Assembly: GCA_024636495.1 (NCBI GenBank)
Contig: JAGXGZ010000021.1
Span: 1-56,081 of the forward strand
DNA: 56,081 nucleotides
Source: Roseobacter sp.
GTDB lineage: Bacteria > Pseudomonadota > Alphaproteobacteria > Rhodobacterales > Rhodobacteraceae
Direction of reading: 5' to 3'
Positions within the stretch are counted from its first letter, which is position 1, and each line of letters begins with the position of its first letter. Both the position numbers and the translations under genes were made by a program. Under the pieces are notes generated by a model, which searched no databases, was not told the DNA's origin, and saw only the letters and a list, made by a program, of their open reading frames with translations. This document shows, in pieces, positions 45,040 to 55,000 of the stretch.

Positions 45040-45744
45040 CTAAAAATCGCGCCAGAGCGATAGTTTCAATGAAGCATTTTGTGGGTGGCCGATTTGAGCC
45101 TCGCCACCGATTTGCAGCCGGATGGCTGGCTTATTTCTTAGCGGCTTGACCACAAATGATGGCGCTACTGAGGTTGTCGGGCCGCCCGCGTTTTCGGTGT
45201 GAAATATTTGTATCATGCCCGCAAAACGATCAGTGAAATTCAACCCGATGGTGCTGTCGATCTTTGCGCTGTGGTCTGCATCGTAGACGTCAAAGAGCAC
45301 AGATGCATCAACGGCTATCCAGCCGTTTAGATCGCGTATCTTGTACCCCCGACCCCAAGATAGTCCCGTTTTCAGAAAGGGATTGACGGTATAATTACCC
45401 CAGCTTGCCCCCATACCAAGCTCGTAAGACCAGGTGTGTGGGCCGCCTGCTGCACCGATTGGCCGGCGCAGAAATACTGCGGCAGTTCCTGTCTGGGTGC
45501 CATCAACATTGGTGGTAAATCCCACCTCGGCACCCAATGTCAGATCATCGCGCACGCCGTATTCAAGATAGGTGGTTTGGGTGATGTTCTGTGCCATCGC
45601 CGTGCTGGCAGAGACAGATGAAAAGCCGGCCCCCTTTTCACGCAGCCAAGCACCTGCAAAGGCAGGGTTCGCAAGTCCTACTACAACCAAGAATGCCGTA
45701 ATACCAGATATGTTCAAAAGACATCCCTTTCGGGGTCTGAACAT
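45040..45744 (-). CDS. Putative outer-membrane beta-barrel protein
   Basis: 234 residues. A Sec signal peptide (to about residue 30, ending AFA) precedes a series of amphipathic strands with aromatic girdle residues (TYLEYGVRDDLTLGAEVGF, 'HTWSYELGMGASWG', 'FLKTGLSWGRGYK') and a terminal aromatic residue, LSLWRDF, typical of barrel insertion signals. No enzymatic motif was seen. Unknown function; lone gene. Confidence 0.82.
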   Translation of the reverse strand: MFRPRKGCLLNISGITAFLVVVGLANPAFAGAWLREKGAGFSSVSASTAMAQNITQTTYLEYGVRDDLTLGAEVGFTTNVDGTQTGTAAVFLRRPIGAAGGPHTWSYELGMGASWGNYTVNPFLKTGLSWGRGYKIRDLNGWIAVDASVLFDVYDADHSAKIDSTIGLNFTDRFAGMIQIFHTENAGGPTTSVAPSFVVKPLRNKPAIRLQIGGEAQIGHPQNASLKLSLWRDF

Positions 45745-45799
45745 GCTTAAGGAAGTTTAACAAAACACTTACGTGTTGGAATCAATTGGCGCTAAAATG

Positions 45800-45827
45800 A
45801 AAAAAGCCCGCAGCAATTGCTGCGGGC
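45800..45827 (-). terminator. Rho-independent terminator of the PLDc_N-like gene
   Basis: GCCCGCAGCAA and TTGCTGCGGGC (45806-45827) form a perfect palindrome. On the minus strand it is followed by TTTTTT (45805-45800). It lies 23 bp past the small membrane protein gene. Confidence 0.88.
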
Positions 45828-45850
45828 CTCTTAACGTCAGTTCAGTGTGG

Positions 45851-46036
45851 TTAGACGCGGATAGATCCGCCGCGTGGACCTGCAAGCAGCCACACTATAA
45901 AGCCGACAACTGGGAAGATCAGGATGCCAACAATCCACAAAATCTTTGCCAAAGTCGATGCGCCTGATCCGAAAACCTTGATGATGGCGTAGATGTCTGC
46001 GACCAAAATGATCAGTCCTAGAAGACCATATTCCAT
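45851..46036 (-). CDS. Small membrane protein with PLD-nuclease N-terminal (PLDc_N)-like domain
   Basis: 61 residues, two transmembrane helices (about 3-20 and 30-50) separated by a short loop containing STLAKILWIV, then a basic tail PRGGSIRV. This matches the short PLDc_N domain found alone or before cardiolipin synthase domains. The start is the ATG at 46036, seven bases after GGAG; an ATG two codons earlier is too close to it. Function unknown. Confidence 0.8.
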   Translation of the reverse strand: MEYGLLGLIILVADIYAIIKVFGSGASTLAKILWIVGILIFPVVGFIVWLLAGPRGGSIRV

Positions 46037-46192
46037 TTTCATTCTCCATTTGTGTTGTTCTGGTATGACAACGTGTCGCAGCAGAAAATAGTTCCCGAAT
46101 TTGTGATAGGCGCACCTAAAGACACGCGAAAAGAACGCGCATCAAGGTATGCTGGTTCACCGTCAAAGAACTCCGGAACTCTGGACTAATGG

Positions 46193-48409
46193 CTAGCGTT
46201 TTTTCCCGCCGTAGCGTGATTTACCACCCCGCATCCCACCACGTCCTCCGGTCGAGCGGCCCGACGCCTTGTGCGCGTCATCCACGGCCTTGTCGACGGC
46301 GTATTGGCGCGCCATTGGGTCGTCTGCGATGGCCAGATCGACGGCCTCAAGCCGCTTGACCTCGTCGCGCAGGCGGGCCGCTTCTTCGAACTCAAGGTTC
46401 TCGGCGGCTTTTCGCATGTCGGTGCGCAGCCCTTCAAGCACGGTTTTCAAATTGCCCCCGGCCAGCGGATTGTCGATCCTGGCGGTGACGCGGTTCATGT
46501 CCACATCGCCTTTGTAGAGGCCAGCCAGAATATCATCGACGTTCTTCTTAACGGTCGTGGGCGTGATGCCATGCAATTCATTGTAAGCCACCTGCTTGGC
46601 GCGGCGGCGATCCGTCTCGCCCATCGCACGCTCCATCGAGCCGGTGATGCGGTCGGCATACATGATGACGCGCCCTTCGGCGTTGCGCGCGGCCCGGCCA
46701 ATCGTCTGGATCAGCGAGGTTTCAGAGCGCAAGAACCCTTCTTTATCCGCGTCCAAGATCGCCACCAGCCCACATTCGGGGATGTCCAAACCCTCGCGTA
46801 AAAGGTTAATCCCGATCAGCACGTCAAACGCCCCAAGCCGCAGGTCGCGGAGGATTTCGATGCGTTCAATCGTGTCGATGTCGCTGTGCATATAACGCAC
46901 GCGAATGCCCTGTTCGTGCATGTATTCGGTCAGGTCTTCGGCCATGCGCTTGGTCAACACCGTGCACAGTGTCCGGAACCCGGCGGCGGCAACCTTGCGT
47001 ACCTCGTCGAGCAGATCATCGACCTGCATTTCAACGGGCCGGATTTCGATCATCGGGTCAATCAGGCCCGTGGGCCGAATGATCTGCTCGGTGAAAACAC
47101 CGCCGGTTTGTTCGATCTCCCACGCCGCAGGGGTGGCAGAGACAAAGACTGACTGCGGGCGCATCGCGTCCCATTCCTCGAACTTGAGGGGGCGGTTATC
47201 CATGCAGGAGGGCAGGCGGAATCCATGTTCTGCCAGTGTCATCTTGCGCCTAAAGTCACCTTTGTACATGCCGCCGATCTGGGGCACGGAAACGTGGGAT
47301 TCGTCCGCAAAGACAATGGCATTGTCGGGGATGAATTCGAACAACGTGGGGGGCGGCTCGCCCGGTGCGCGGCCCGTCAGATAGCGCGAATAGTTCTCGA
47401 TCCCGTTACATACGCCAGTGGCTTCCAGCATCTCAAGATCAAAGTTGCAGCGCTGCTCAAGCCGTTGCGCTTCTAGCAGTTTGCCCTCGGCCACCAGTTG
47501 ATCCAGCCGCATGCGCAGCTCTTTCTTGATGCCGATCACAGCTTGGTTCATCGTGGGTTTAGGCGTCACATAGTGGCTGTTGGCATAGACACGGATCTGG
47601 TCAAACGTGCCGGTTTTTTCGCCCGTCAGCGGATCAAATTCCGTGATGCTTTCCAGCTCTTCGCCGAAAAACGACAACCGCCAAGCGCGGTCTTCAAGGT
47701 GGGCCGGAAAAATCTCAAGACTATCGCCGCGCACGCGAAACGTGCCGCGCTGAAACGCTGCATCGTTGCGTTTGTAGGCCTGCGCGATCAGATCCGCGAT
47801 CACCTGCCTTTGATCGTAAGACGTGCCGACCTTGATATCCTGGGTCATCGCACCGTAGGTTTCAACCGATCCGATACCGTAGATGCACGATACCGACGCG
47901 ATGATAATGACATCGTCGCGTTCCAGCAGGGATCGGGTGGCCGAATGGCGCATCCGGTCAATCTGTTCGTTGATTTGCGATTCTTTTTCGATGAACGTGT
48001 CGGACCGAGCAACATAGGCTTCGGGCTGGTAGTAATCATAATAGCTTACGAAATACTCGACCGCATTGTCGGGAAAGAACCCTTTGAATTCGCCATAAAG
48101 CTGGGCCGCCAACGTTTTGTTCGGCGCGAGGATGATCGCAGGGCGCTGTGTTTCCTCGATTACCTTGGCCATGGTAAAAGTCTTGCCCGTTCCGGTTGCC
48201 CCTAATAGAACCTGATCCCTCTCACCGGCACGGACACCTGCTGACAGCTCCTTTATCGCGGTGGGTTGATCACCTGCGGGCTCGAATTCTGTCGCAAGAA
48301 CAAAGCGCTGTCCGCCCTCAAGCTTAGGGCGTTGACGCACATTTGGCGCGGGGTTAGATAGGAATGCTTCCTTGCGTTCAGGCAAGCTGTCGGAATGTGC
48401 GTAGGCCAT
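46193..48409 (-). CDS. uvrB: Excinuclease ABC subunit B
   Basis: 738 residues. Walker A GATGTGKT (70-77), the damage-wedging beta-hairpin [16 protein letters not shown] helicase box in [12 protein letters not shown], motif VI in [14 protein letters not shown], and the C-terminal UvrC-binding UVR motif ([20 protein letters not shown]). It verifies damage in nucleotide excision repair. The N-terminal roughly 30 residues and the basic Gly-rich C-terminal tail ([18 protein letters not shown]) are extensions beyond the core, as often in alphaproteobacteria. Confidence 0.97.
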   Translation of the reverse strand: MAYAHSDSLPERKEAFLSNPAPNVRQRPKLEGGQRFVLATEFEPAGDQPTAIKELSAGVRAGERDQVLLGATGTGKTFTMAKVIEETQRPAIILAPNKTLAAQLYGEFKGFFPDNAVEYFVSYYDYYQPEAYVARSDTFIEKESQINEQIDRMRHSATRSLLERDDVIIIASVSCIYGIGSVETYGAMTQDIKVGTSYDQRQVIADLIAQAYKRNDAAFQRGTFRVRGDSLEIFPAHLEDRAWRLSFFGEELESITEFDPLTGEKTGTFDQIRVYANSHYVTPKPTMNQAVIGIKKELRMRLDQLVAEGKLLEAQRLEQRCNFDLEMLEATGVCNGIENYSRYLTGRAPGEPPPTLFEFIPDNAIVFADESHVSVPQIGGMYKGDFRRKMTLAEHGFRLPSCMDNRPLKFEEWDAMRPQSVFVSATPAAWEIEQTGGVFTEQIIRPTGLIDPMIEIRPVEMQVDDLLDEVRKVAAAGFRTLCTVLTKRMAEDLTEYMHEQGIRVRYMHSDIDTIERIEILRDLRLGAFDVLIGINLLREGLDIPECGLVAILDADKEGFLRSETSLIQTIGRAARNAEGRVIMYADRITGSMERAMGETDRRRAKQVAYNELHGITPTTVKKNVDDILAGLYKGDVDMNRVTARIDNPLAGGNLKTVLEGLRTDMRKAAENLEFEEAARLRDEVKRLEAVDLAIADDPMARQYAVDKAVDDAHKASGRSTGGRGGMRGGKSRYGGKKR

Positions 48410-48494
48410 GGCAGTGTCCTTTGGGGATTAGTCCTAAGGTGTCATGTTTTCCGTCAGGTTCAAGGGGCAGAGCGGGGCGCAGCCGCTCAAACGG

Positions 48495-48779
48495 CTATTT
48501 GGTAAGCCGTTTGCGATTCGCACGCACCTTTTTGCTGACAGGGGCCATGGCCGCCGTCATGATCTGGTCAGGGCTTTTGCCAGCCATCGCAGCTTTGGTT
48601 GCGGCTTGAAACGCTTGGGTCATTGCAGGCCCTTTTTCGTCTACCATGCGGGCGTTTTCGGTTTTTGCATGCGGAAGTGCGCCAGCCATTCCCATCATGC
48701 GCAGCGTCATCACGGCCTGCGTATCAAGCATGAGTGATGTAAATTGGGAGTTGAGTGCCATTAGTTTAAGGGGATTCAT
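48495..48779 (-). CDS. Small basic conserved protein (often labelled 'antifreeze protein' in Rhodobacteraceae)
   Basis: 94 residues, helical, Met- and Ala-rich, with 'RMMGMAGALPH' and a basic C-terminus (KKVRANRKRLTK). The pattern resembles a small roseobacter family that databases label 'antifreeze protein' without experimental support, as I recall; it is also phasin-like in composition. The start at 48779 has GGAG seven bases upstream; the frame extends further but without family resemblance. Lies between uvrB and the complex I gene, divergent from the latter. Confidence 0.75.
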   Translation of the reverse strand: MNPLKLMALNSQFTSLMLDTQAVMTLRMMGMAGALPHAKTENARMVDEKGPAMTQAFQAATKAAMAGKSPDQIMTAAMAPVSKKVRANRKRLTK

Positions 48780-48918
48780 TACTTTGCTCCAAGCGGAATT
48801 ATCCCACCTTATGCTGCGCTGCAGCATTTGTAACGTGGAATCTTCACAATTGACCGTGATACCTTGATACCTTGGCCCAAATACCCGATACAAAGATGAA
48901 ACCAGCGGAGAGAACTGC

Positions 48919-49230
48919 ATGCGCGCTCGCATTTACCAACCTGCACGAACGGCAATGTCATCTGGCACTGCCAAAACGCATATTTGGTTGCTTGAGTTCG
49001 ACCAGCAAAGCGCACGCGAAGTGGACCCGTTGATGGGGTGGACATCGTCCAGCGATACACAAACCCAAGTCAAACTGCGGTTCGAAACCAAGGAAGAAGC
49101 GGTGGAATACGCCCGCACCCATGGCATCGATGCGGTGATCCAGGAGCCGCACAAGCGCCGCGCAAATATCCGCCCAGGTGGTTATGGTGAAAACTTTGCA
49201 ACCGCACGCCGAGGATCTTGGACGCATTAG
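48919..49230 (+). CDS. NDUFS4-like NADH:ubiquinone oxidoreductase accessory subunit
   Basis: 103 residues with the ETC complex I subunit pattern: [20 protein letters not shown], 'WLLEFD', '[19 protein letters not shown]', then [13 protein letters not shown] and a basic C-terminus. In alphaproteobacteria and mitochondria this subunit stabilises the NADH-oxidising arm of complex I. GGAGAG precedes the ATG. No other nuo gene is near, as is usual for this subunit. It is the last clearly core gene before the accessory region. Confidence 0.93.
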   Translation: MRARIYQPARTAMSSGTAKTHIWLLEFDQQSAREVDPLMGWTSSSDTQTQVKLRFETKEEAVEYARTHGIDAVIQEPHKRRANIRPGGYGENFATARRGSWTH

Positions 49231-49264
49231 ATTGTGTGTAAATCGGGTTAAAGTTGTCTCGGAA

Positions 49265-49339
49265 TCCGGCTAAAGATCCCACGAGAGTAGCCGGACCTCA
49301 ACATGTTGTGCTTCAAATTTGAAGTGCAACTAAATGTTG
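49265..49339. repeat. Two adjacent inverted repeats
   Basis: TCCGGCT (49265-49271) with AGCCGGA (49289-49295), then CAACAT...ATGTTG (49299-49304 and 49334-49339) enclosing GTTGTGCTTCAAA/TTTGAAGTGCAAC (49305-49330, two G-T pairs). As RNA the second forms a long, nearly continuous hairpin. Neither is followed by a T-tract. Confidence 0.6.
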
Positions 49340-49760
49340 AAAGTGGCTGGTCGGCTTAAATATCGGTTTAACGGATAACTGAAAAAGTCTGGTGCGCCCC
49401 ACGAAACCGGCAGAATGGGTCATTTTTGCATTCTCTCGTTGAGCTGATGAACACCTCTTGTGATCCGCATCAATCAGTTCAAAGGAAAAAGTTGCGGAAA
49501 ATCCTTTTCAGCGGATTGTTAGCGCTTCAAGTTTTCTTTTGGTACGGAACGCCCGATCTGTAAAATAGTGACGAGTTTGCGAAGGTTTGAAGGGTGCATG
49601 ACATGCGTCATCTGTGGCTACTCTAATTGTCAATAGGCATGGAACAATGTCAGTGTGTTGAAAGGACAGGCAATTGAGAGCCACTTTGGCCAAATTGTCT
49701 TCCACTTTTCAGGTCTATTTCTTCCACTGACCGCTAAGTCATTGAAATTGCTTAATACCG

Positions 49761-49795
49761 AAAGCGCCGATCCGAGAGGGTCGGCGCTTTCTTTT
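49761..49795 (+). terminator. Orphan rho-independent terminator
   Basis: AAAGCGCCGA (49761-49770) and TCGGCGCTTT (49781-49790) with a short GATCC/GGGTC-type inner pairing, followed by CTTTTC. It is a strong intrinsic terminator, but no plus-strand gene precedes it within 500 bp, so it may end a small RNA or be left from a lost gene. Confidence 0.75.
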
Positions 49796-50008
49796 CGAGT
49801 GTTTGAAGCTTCCGGCTCCTCTTGACCCCACAGCGAAAAACGGTGTTTGTTCGGGGTATGAAAACGCATCGCCATATCCAACTCATACGAGTTTCCTGAT
49901 CTGCCTTCCCATCGGGAGCGGTACCAGAGACATGCGATTTTCGTACCATCCGCTCTTTTTCGCGTGCTGCCGTTTCCCGCCCTTCCTTCCCGGATTTGGA
50001 AACTGACC

Positions 50009-50686
50009 ATGAAGCGTATTAAGATCATCGACGTCCCACGATATGAGACCGATCCGAAAGTGATCGTTGAACACCTGAGCACCTTTCTGAAAGATCTTCG
50101 AAAGAAGAGGGTAGCCACCGATCTCATCGGTGATGATGAACGGTCGGCTGAGTTCGATGTCAGAGATCTTGAGATCTTCGGTGATGAACTGTCCGATGGT
50201 GTCGATCTGACTTGGCTCGATGAAAAGCGTATCACTGCCCGCGCAAACAAGCTCGCCAAAGACCGTGTCGCAGCGGCAGGTGTCTCCCACCTCAAGCGCG
50301 AGGAGTATGACCGCCTGGAACCGTCTCTGACCGGAATGCAGGTTATTATGGCCAAAAGCCAAAGCTGGGCTGACGAAATTGCTGCTCAGCTGCATGACGA
50401 CATGCCCTGGATGGGGCGGGCAACAGAATATGCATGGCATGCCCTGCGTCGCTCTGCGCAGCGCGGCGAGCCCGTCCTGATCCGTCCTGTAATCCTGAAC
50501 GGCCCGCCCGGTATCGGCAAGAGCGTCTGGGCGCGATCACTGGCGGCCGCGCTGGACATTCCTTACGCCGATGTCGATGCGACGAAGGGAGGCGCCGGTA
50601 TGGCGCTGGTTGCCGCAGATGCGCCTGTTGACCTACCAGATGCCGGACGAGTTGCTGGCCATCGCCAGCTCTGGCGAGTTCGATGA
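50009..50686 (+). pseudogene. AAA-family ATPase gene, 3' part deleted
   Basis: The first about 200 codons encode a charged helical N-terminus (MKRIKIIDVPRYETDPK...) and an AAA nucleotide-binding start with Walker A GPPGIGKS (in NGPPGIGKSVWARSLAAAL). No Walker B, sensor or arginine finger follows. After GGAGMALV (about 50600-50612) the sequence continues, in another frame, as a helicase gene, and this frame runs through 24 nonsense codons to a stop at 50686. So it is a truncated ATPase, fused by deletion to the next fragment. Probable original role: a MoxR/Lon-like AAA ATPase in a multigene accessory cluster. Confidence 0.75.
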
Positions 50687-52034
50687 GTTCGACCTCAACG
50701 AGTTTTTTGCGGCCATCGGCACTGATGAGGACGCCGAGTTCAAGCACAAGCACGAGGTCCAGCAATGGCTGGATATCATTCGTGGACAATATGCGGCCAC
50801 GGCAGTCGATGCGTTGAAATCAGGAACAAGACCCCCATTTCCCTATTCCGATGTGCGTCTTCTCCCCTATCTGCAACACGCATTCTGGTTTCTGCCCAAT
50901 GTCGCCGCCTGCCACGCGATGGCGCATCTTCTGGCCGAGCGGCAAAACACATTCTGGCATGACTATAAGGTTGTCGTTGCGGCGGGCATATCCGCCGGGA
51001 TCGGGCTCGATGCCCTTCCGCCGGTACGCAAGGCCATCGGCGGCGGGTTCGAGAGCAAAAGTATCGTCCTGTCCTGCGGCAAGCTGACGACCGGCGTGAC
51101 CGTGCCACAGTGGTCCTCCATCCTGATGCTGCGAAACCTGAAATCACCCGAGACCTATTTTCAGGCGGCCTTTCGGGTGCAATCACCCTGGACGCTCAAG
51201 AACCCCGAAGGGGATGATCCGAACCGCGAAGATATCCTGAAACCTGTGTGCTTCGTCTTCGATTTCGCCCCAACGCGCGCCCTGCGACAACTATCGGAAT
51301 ATGCCATCGGGCTGTCGCCGAACGAGTCAAATCCCGAGAACGCGGTGAAAGACCTCGTGTCGTTCCTGCCCGTGCTGGCCTTCGACGGCGCGAACATGAC
51401 CCAGATCGACGCAGGCGGCATCCTCGACATCGCGATGGCGGGTACCTCTGCTACGCTGCTGGCGCGCAAATGGGAAAGCGCACTGCTGGTGAATGTCGAC
51501 AACGACACGCTGCGCAAGATCATGAATAATCCAGAGGCGTTGGCCGCCGTCGAGCGGATCGAAGGCTGGCGCGCCCTTGGCGATAACGTCATCGAGACGA
51601 TCATCAACAAAAGCGAGAAGGTCAAAGATCTGAAAGACAAGGCGGCAGGCGATGGCCTGACAGCGAAAGAGAAGAAAGAACTGACCGCCGAAGAGCGCGA
51701 CTACAAATCAAAACGCAAACTGGTCCAAGAAAAGCTGGTCAAATTCGCAACTCGTATACCAGCCTTTATGTATCTGACTGACTTTAGAGAAAATACTGTG
51801 CAAGACGTGATCACAAAACTGGAACCCAAATTATTTTTAAGGGTGACTGGTTTAACTGTGGCTGATTTCCATCTTCTGGTTCGGCTGAAGGTTTTCAACA
51901 CGGAGCACATGAACCAGGCGGTATTCGCATTCCGCAGATATGAGGATGCTTCGCTGTCATATACCGGGATTTCAGCACATCGGGGGCTGGCGCGCTACGG
52001 GCTTTATAATACGGTAGTCGAAAGCCCTGTTTGA
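50605..52034 (+). pseudogene. C-terminal fragment of a large DEAD/DEAH-type helicase
   Basis: The frame ending at 52034 encodes about 475 residues that look like the back half of a large type III restriction/SF2-type helicase: 'LPQMRLLTYQMPDELLAIAS', 'FWFLPNVAACHAMAHLLAER', the motif V-like region KLTTGVTVPQWSSILMLRNL, the motif VI-like SPETYFQAAFRVQSPW, then FDFAPTRALRQLSEY and a C-terminal helical domain. The front half with Walker A and the DEAH box is missing. It joins the AAA fragment at about 50605-50615. The first ATGs in frame (50571, 50577) lie in AAA-derived sequence. From about 51740 onward codon use becomes visibly more AT-rich. A shortened product cannot be excluded. Confidence 0.75.
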
Positions 52035-52082
52035 GAAACCACCCTAGAACGAGACATACGATGAAAGAAGATAGGTGACCCT

Positions 52083-55000
52083 ATGACCACTCACATGACC
52101 GCGCGTCTTGCTTGGCACGATGATGGCTGGAACGGCGCAATTTGTAAAAAACCGGGGGAAAACGCCTACTGCATCGGTTGCAAAAGTTATCCCGGCGATC
52201 TGATAGCCTTGACACGTGATTTGGCTAAAGAAAAAGAGTTAGCAGGCCTGAGTGGAAATGAACTCGGAGACTATGTTCCCCCCTGCAACTATAGCTACAA
52301 TGCTTTCGGCGCGGACAATGCACCAGCTGCCTCGGACCCACCCGAATTTTTCCGAGACGGTGCTGATCGCAGGACTTGGAGTCTTCCTCCAGCGACCGTT
52401 TGCGCATGGTTTTTTGACGCTATGTATGACGAGAGTATAAAGACCGATGGCAAGTTGGACAATACGAAGCGCCGGGCTGAAGTGGAACGCTACTTTGATG
52501 ATGTTGCCAAGGACATAGGCTCGAACCTCTTATTCGCTTACGCAAATCGATCTAATCCGATCTCCACTGAGGACCATCAGTGTTTTGTAATTGTGGGTGT
52601 TTCTGAGATAGTGGGCATCGGCGAAATGATGACATACGACAACGTGACGCCATATATTGAGGAGAACTACGCTGGAGGAATGATCTGGGGACGGGAAGTA
52701 TCAACTTCCTACCCGGAAACCGGATTGCGCCTGCCCTACCATCTCTATCGTGACCAACCGGAAAAATTGGCTCTACTTGCCATGGTTCCTGAGGACGAGC
52801 ACGTCTTCAAGATGGGATCGCGTCACGTAGATGACGACATTGCCATCGGCCTACTTGAACAATTCTTGGACCGTGTTCGACTCCTTAAAGAATGGGGAGA
52901 TGAGAGCGAGGACTGGCAAGCGCGAGAAGACTGGCTACAAAAAACGATCGGCCGACTATGGAAAGCCCGCGGCTTATATCCAGGTCTCATGACGGTCCTT
53001 GATGCATTAGATGCCTCGGATCTTATCACGGATACAAAAAATATCGCTTTGCGTTTGGGCGTCAGTGCTGCGCATAAGGCAGCTTTTTCTTTTTTAGACG
53101 GTGAGAATACGGTTGGTATGGGGGAATTCTTATCGGATCGAAAAGTTCGAAGCCTTCAGAATAGGTGGGCACGGCATCCCGAGGGTATCCGTATTTTAGC
53201 AAAGGGGGCCCTATCACGGCTCTCTCTGCCCGCCGAAACAATTGAAAAAATTCTCTTACACCAGAATAAGCACGGGCTTCCGCACAACGTGGACGAAATT
53301 ATCGAGAATCCTTATATCTTGTCAGAGGCGTTCATTGGTGATGATCCAGCGGATCGTATTCCTTGGTCCGCAGTGGACCGTGCTATGCTACCATCTCCTG
53401 ACCTTGGGCCTCGGGGTGCAGAAGAACTCGAGATTGATGACGAACGGCGGCTGCGCGCCCTAATGGTGGATTGCCTGCTTCGTGAAGGTATTCATAGTTT
53501 TCTCCCGGTAGGTGAATTGGTTGTGCGAGCAAATTTCCGGCTTGCTCGACTTCCGGATTGGAAACGATATCAGTTGAACGATCATTTTTTTGATGTGGGA
53601 GCGGACTACCTCGATGAGGCACTTACCCTCCGTGCTGACAAGAATGAGACCGTCGTCTACTTGAGTAGTGTTTATCAAGATGAACGTGCGGTCGAAAAAG
53701 CTCTCGCTGGCCTTGCCGACCGTGATGAGATCATGCTTCGACGACCGATCTCGTCGGACACTTGGCACCGCTGGCTCTACCGTGAGGACAGTTTACTCGC
53801 CCACAAGGCAACAGAAAAATACGAATCTGCCGTAAAAGAGCAGGAAAAAATCGCTGCGCGTCTACTGAGACAACCCCTATCCGTACTCGCGGGAACAGCG
53901 GGAACAGGTAAAACAAGTGTAATCCAGGCAATTGTGCGGGCGGTCAAATCTACGGACGGCGAAGGCACCTCCATCAGAATTATGACACCAACGGGAAAGG
54001 CAGGTGATCGGGTCCGGGAACTCCTACGGGAAGCAAAGGTTCCTGCGCAGGTCGATACCATTCATTCGGTTTTAGCGTCCAATGGGTGGCTTGCAGATAA
54101 TCTGACCTTTCATCGACGAGGCGGAAAGAAGCTTGACGTTGGAACGCTCATTGTTGACGAAACATCAATGCTTGACTTGGAGCTGGCTGCGGCTTTCGCG
54201 CGAATGGTTGACTGGGATACCGTGCAACGGCTCGTGCTCGTCGGTGATGAGGGCCAATTCCCACCTGTCGGCAGGGGCCGAGTTTTCGCAGATGTCATTC
54301 GTTGGCTCGAAGGCGAGCGCCCCGAGGCAATTGGTCGTTTGCAACAAAATCTTCGCCAGTTACTTAATCAGATTGAAGGGCGTGGAACGGCAGTGCTTGA
54401 GGTTGCTGGTATGTTCCGCGCAAATCCTGCCTGGCACAAAATGTCGGCTGAAAATGATGGTCCAGACGATACCGGGGCGACCACATTGGCGCAGAAGGAT
54501 ATGCTTGAGCGATTACATGCAGGAGGCGAAATCGATAAAGACCTCGCAGTAGAATTCTGGTCCAAGCCTGAAGAGCTTCCCGCGCTTTTGATCAACCGGC
54601 TGGAGCAACGGATGACCTTGAAGACCGGATTAAAAGTTGACGAAGAAAAACCATATCTCTTGTGGAAAGATGCCTTTTCAAAGGGACCAGCCGCGTTTCA
54701 GATCCTGACGCCGCATCGAGGCGGCTCACATGGTGTCGAGAACCTCAACCAAGCGTGCCAGCGTCGAAGAAACGCATCCACGATTGAACGCCTGGGTGCG
54801 GTCGACGGACTGACTTTAGGTGATAAAGTTATTCAGGTTCGAAATCGATCGCGGTCGAATCCTTTGTCGGCGTATGACTGGAACCTGCGTAAGGTCCAAG
54901 ATGTTGAAGTATTTAATGGTGAAATCGGAATAGTGAAGCCATCCGGGATGGATGCTAAAGATTTGGCTGTGCGTATGAGGAGCGGTCGGGGCAAACGACT

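Larger units (their letters stand above)
49231..50008. other. 780-bp non-coding region at the edge of the accessory region
   Basis: No convincing gene. It is AT-richer than the flanking core genes. It contains two inverted repeats (49265-49339) and an isolated terminator hairpin (49761-49795) with no gene upstream of it on the plus strand. It may be degraded coding DNA, an unrecognised small RNA, or the junction of an inserted element. No tRNA was found here. Confidence 0.5.

Noticed and set aside
49508..49705. 65-codon minus-strand frame in the island border
   Set aside because: No ribosome site, no domain, and composition like non-coding DNA.
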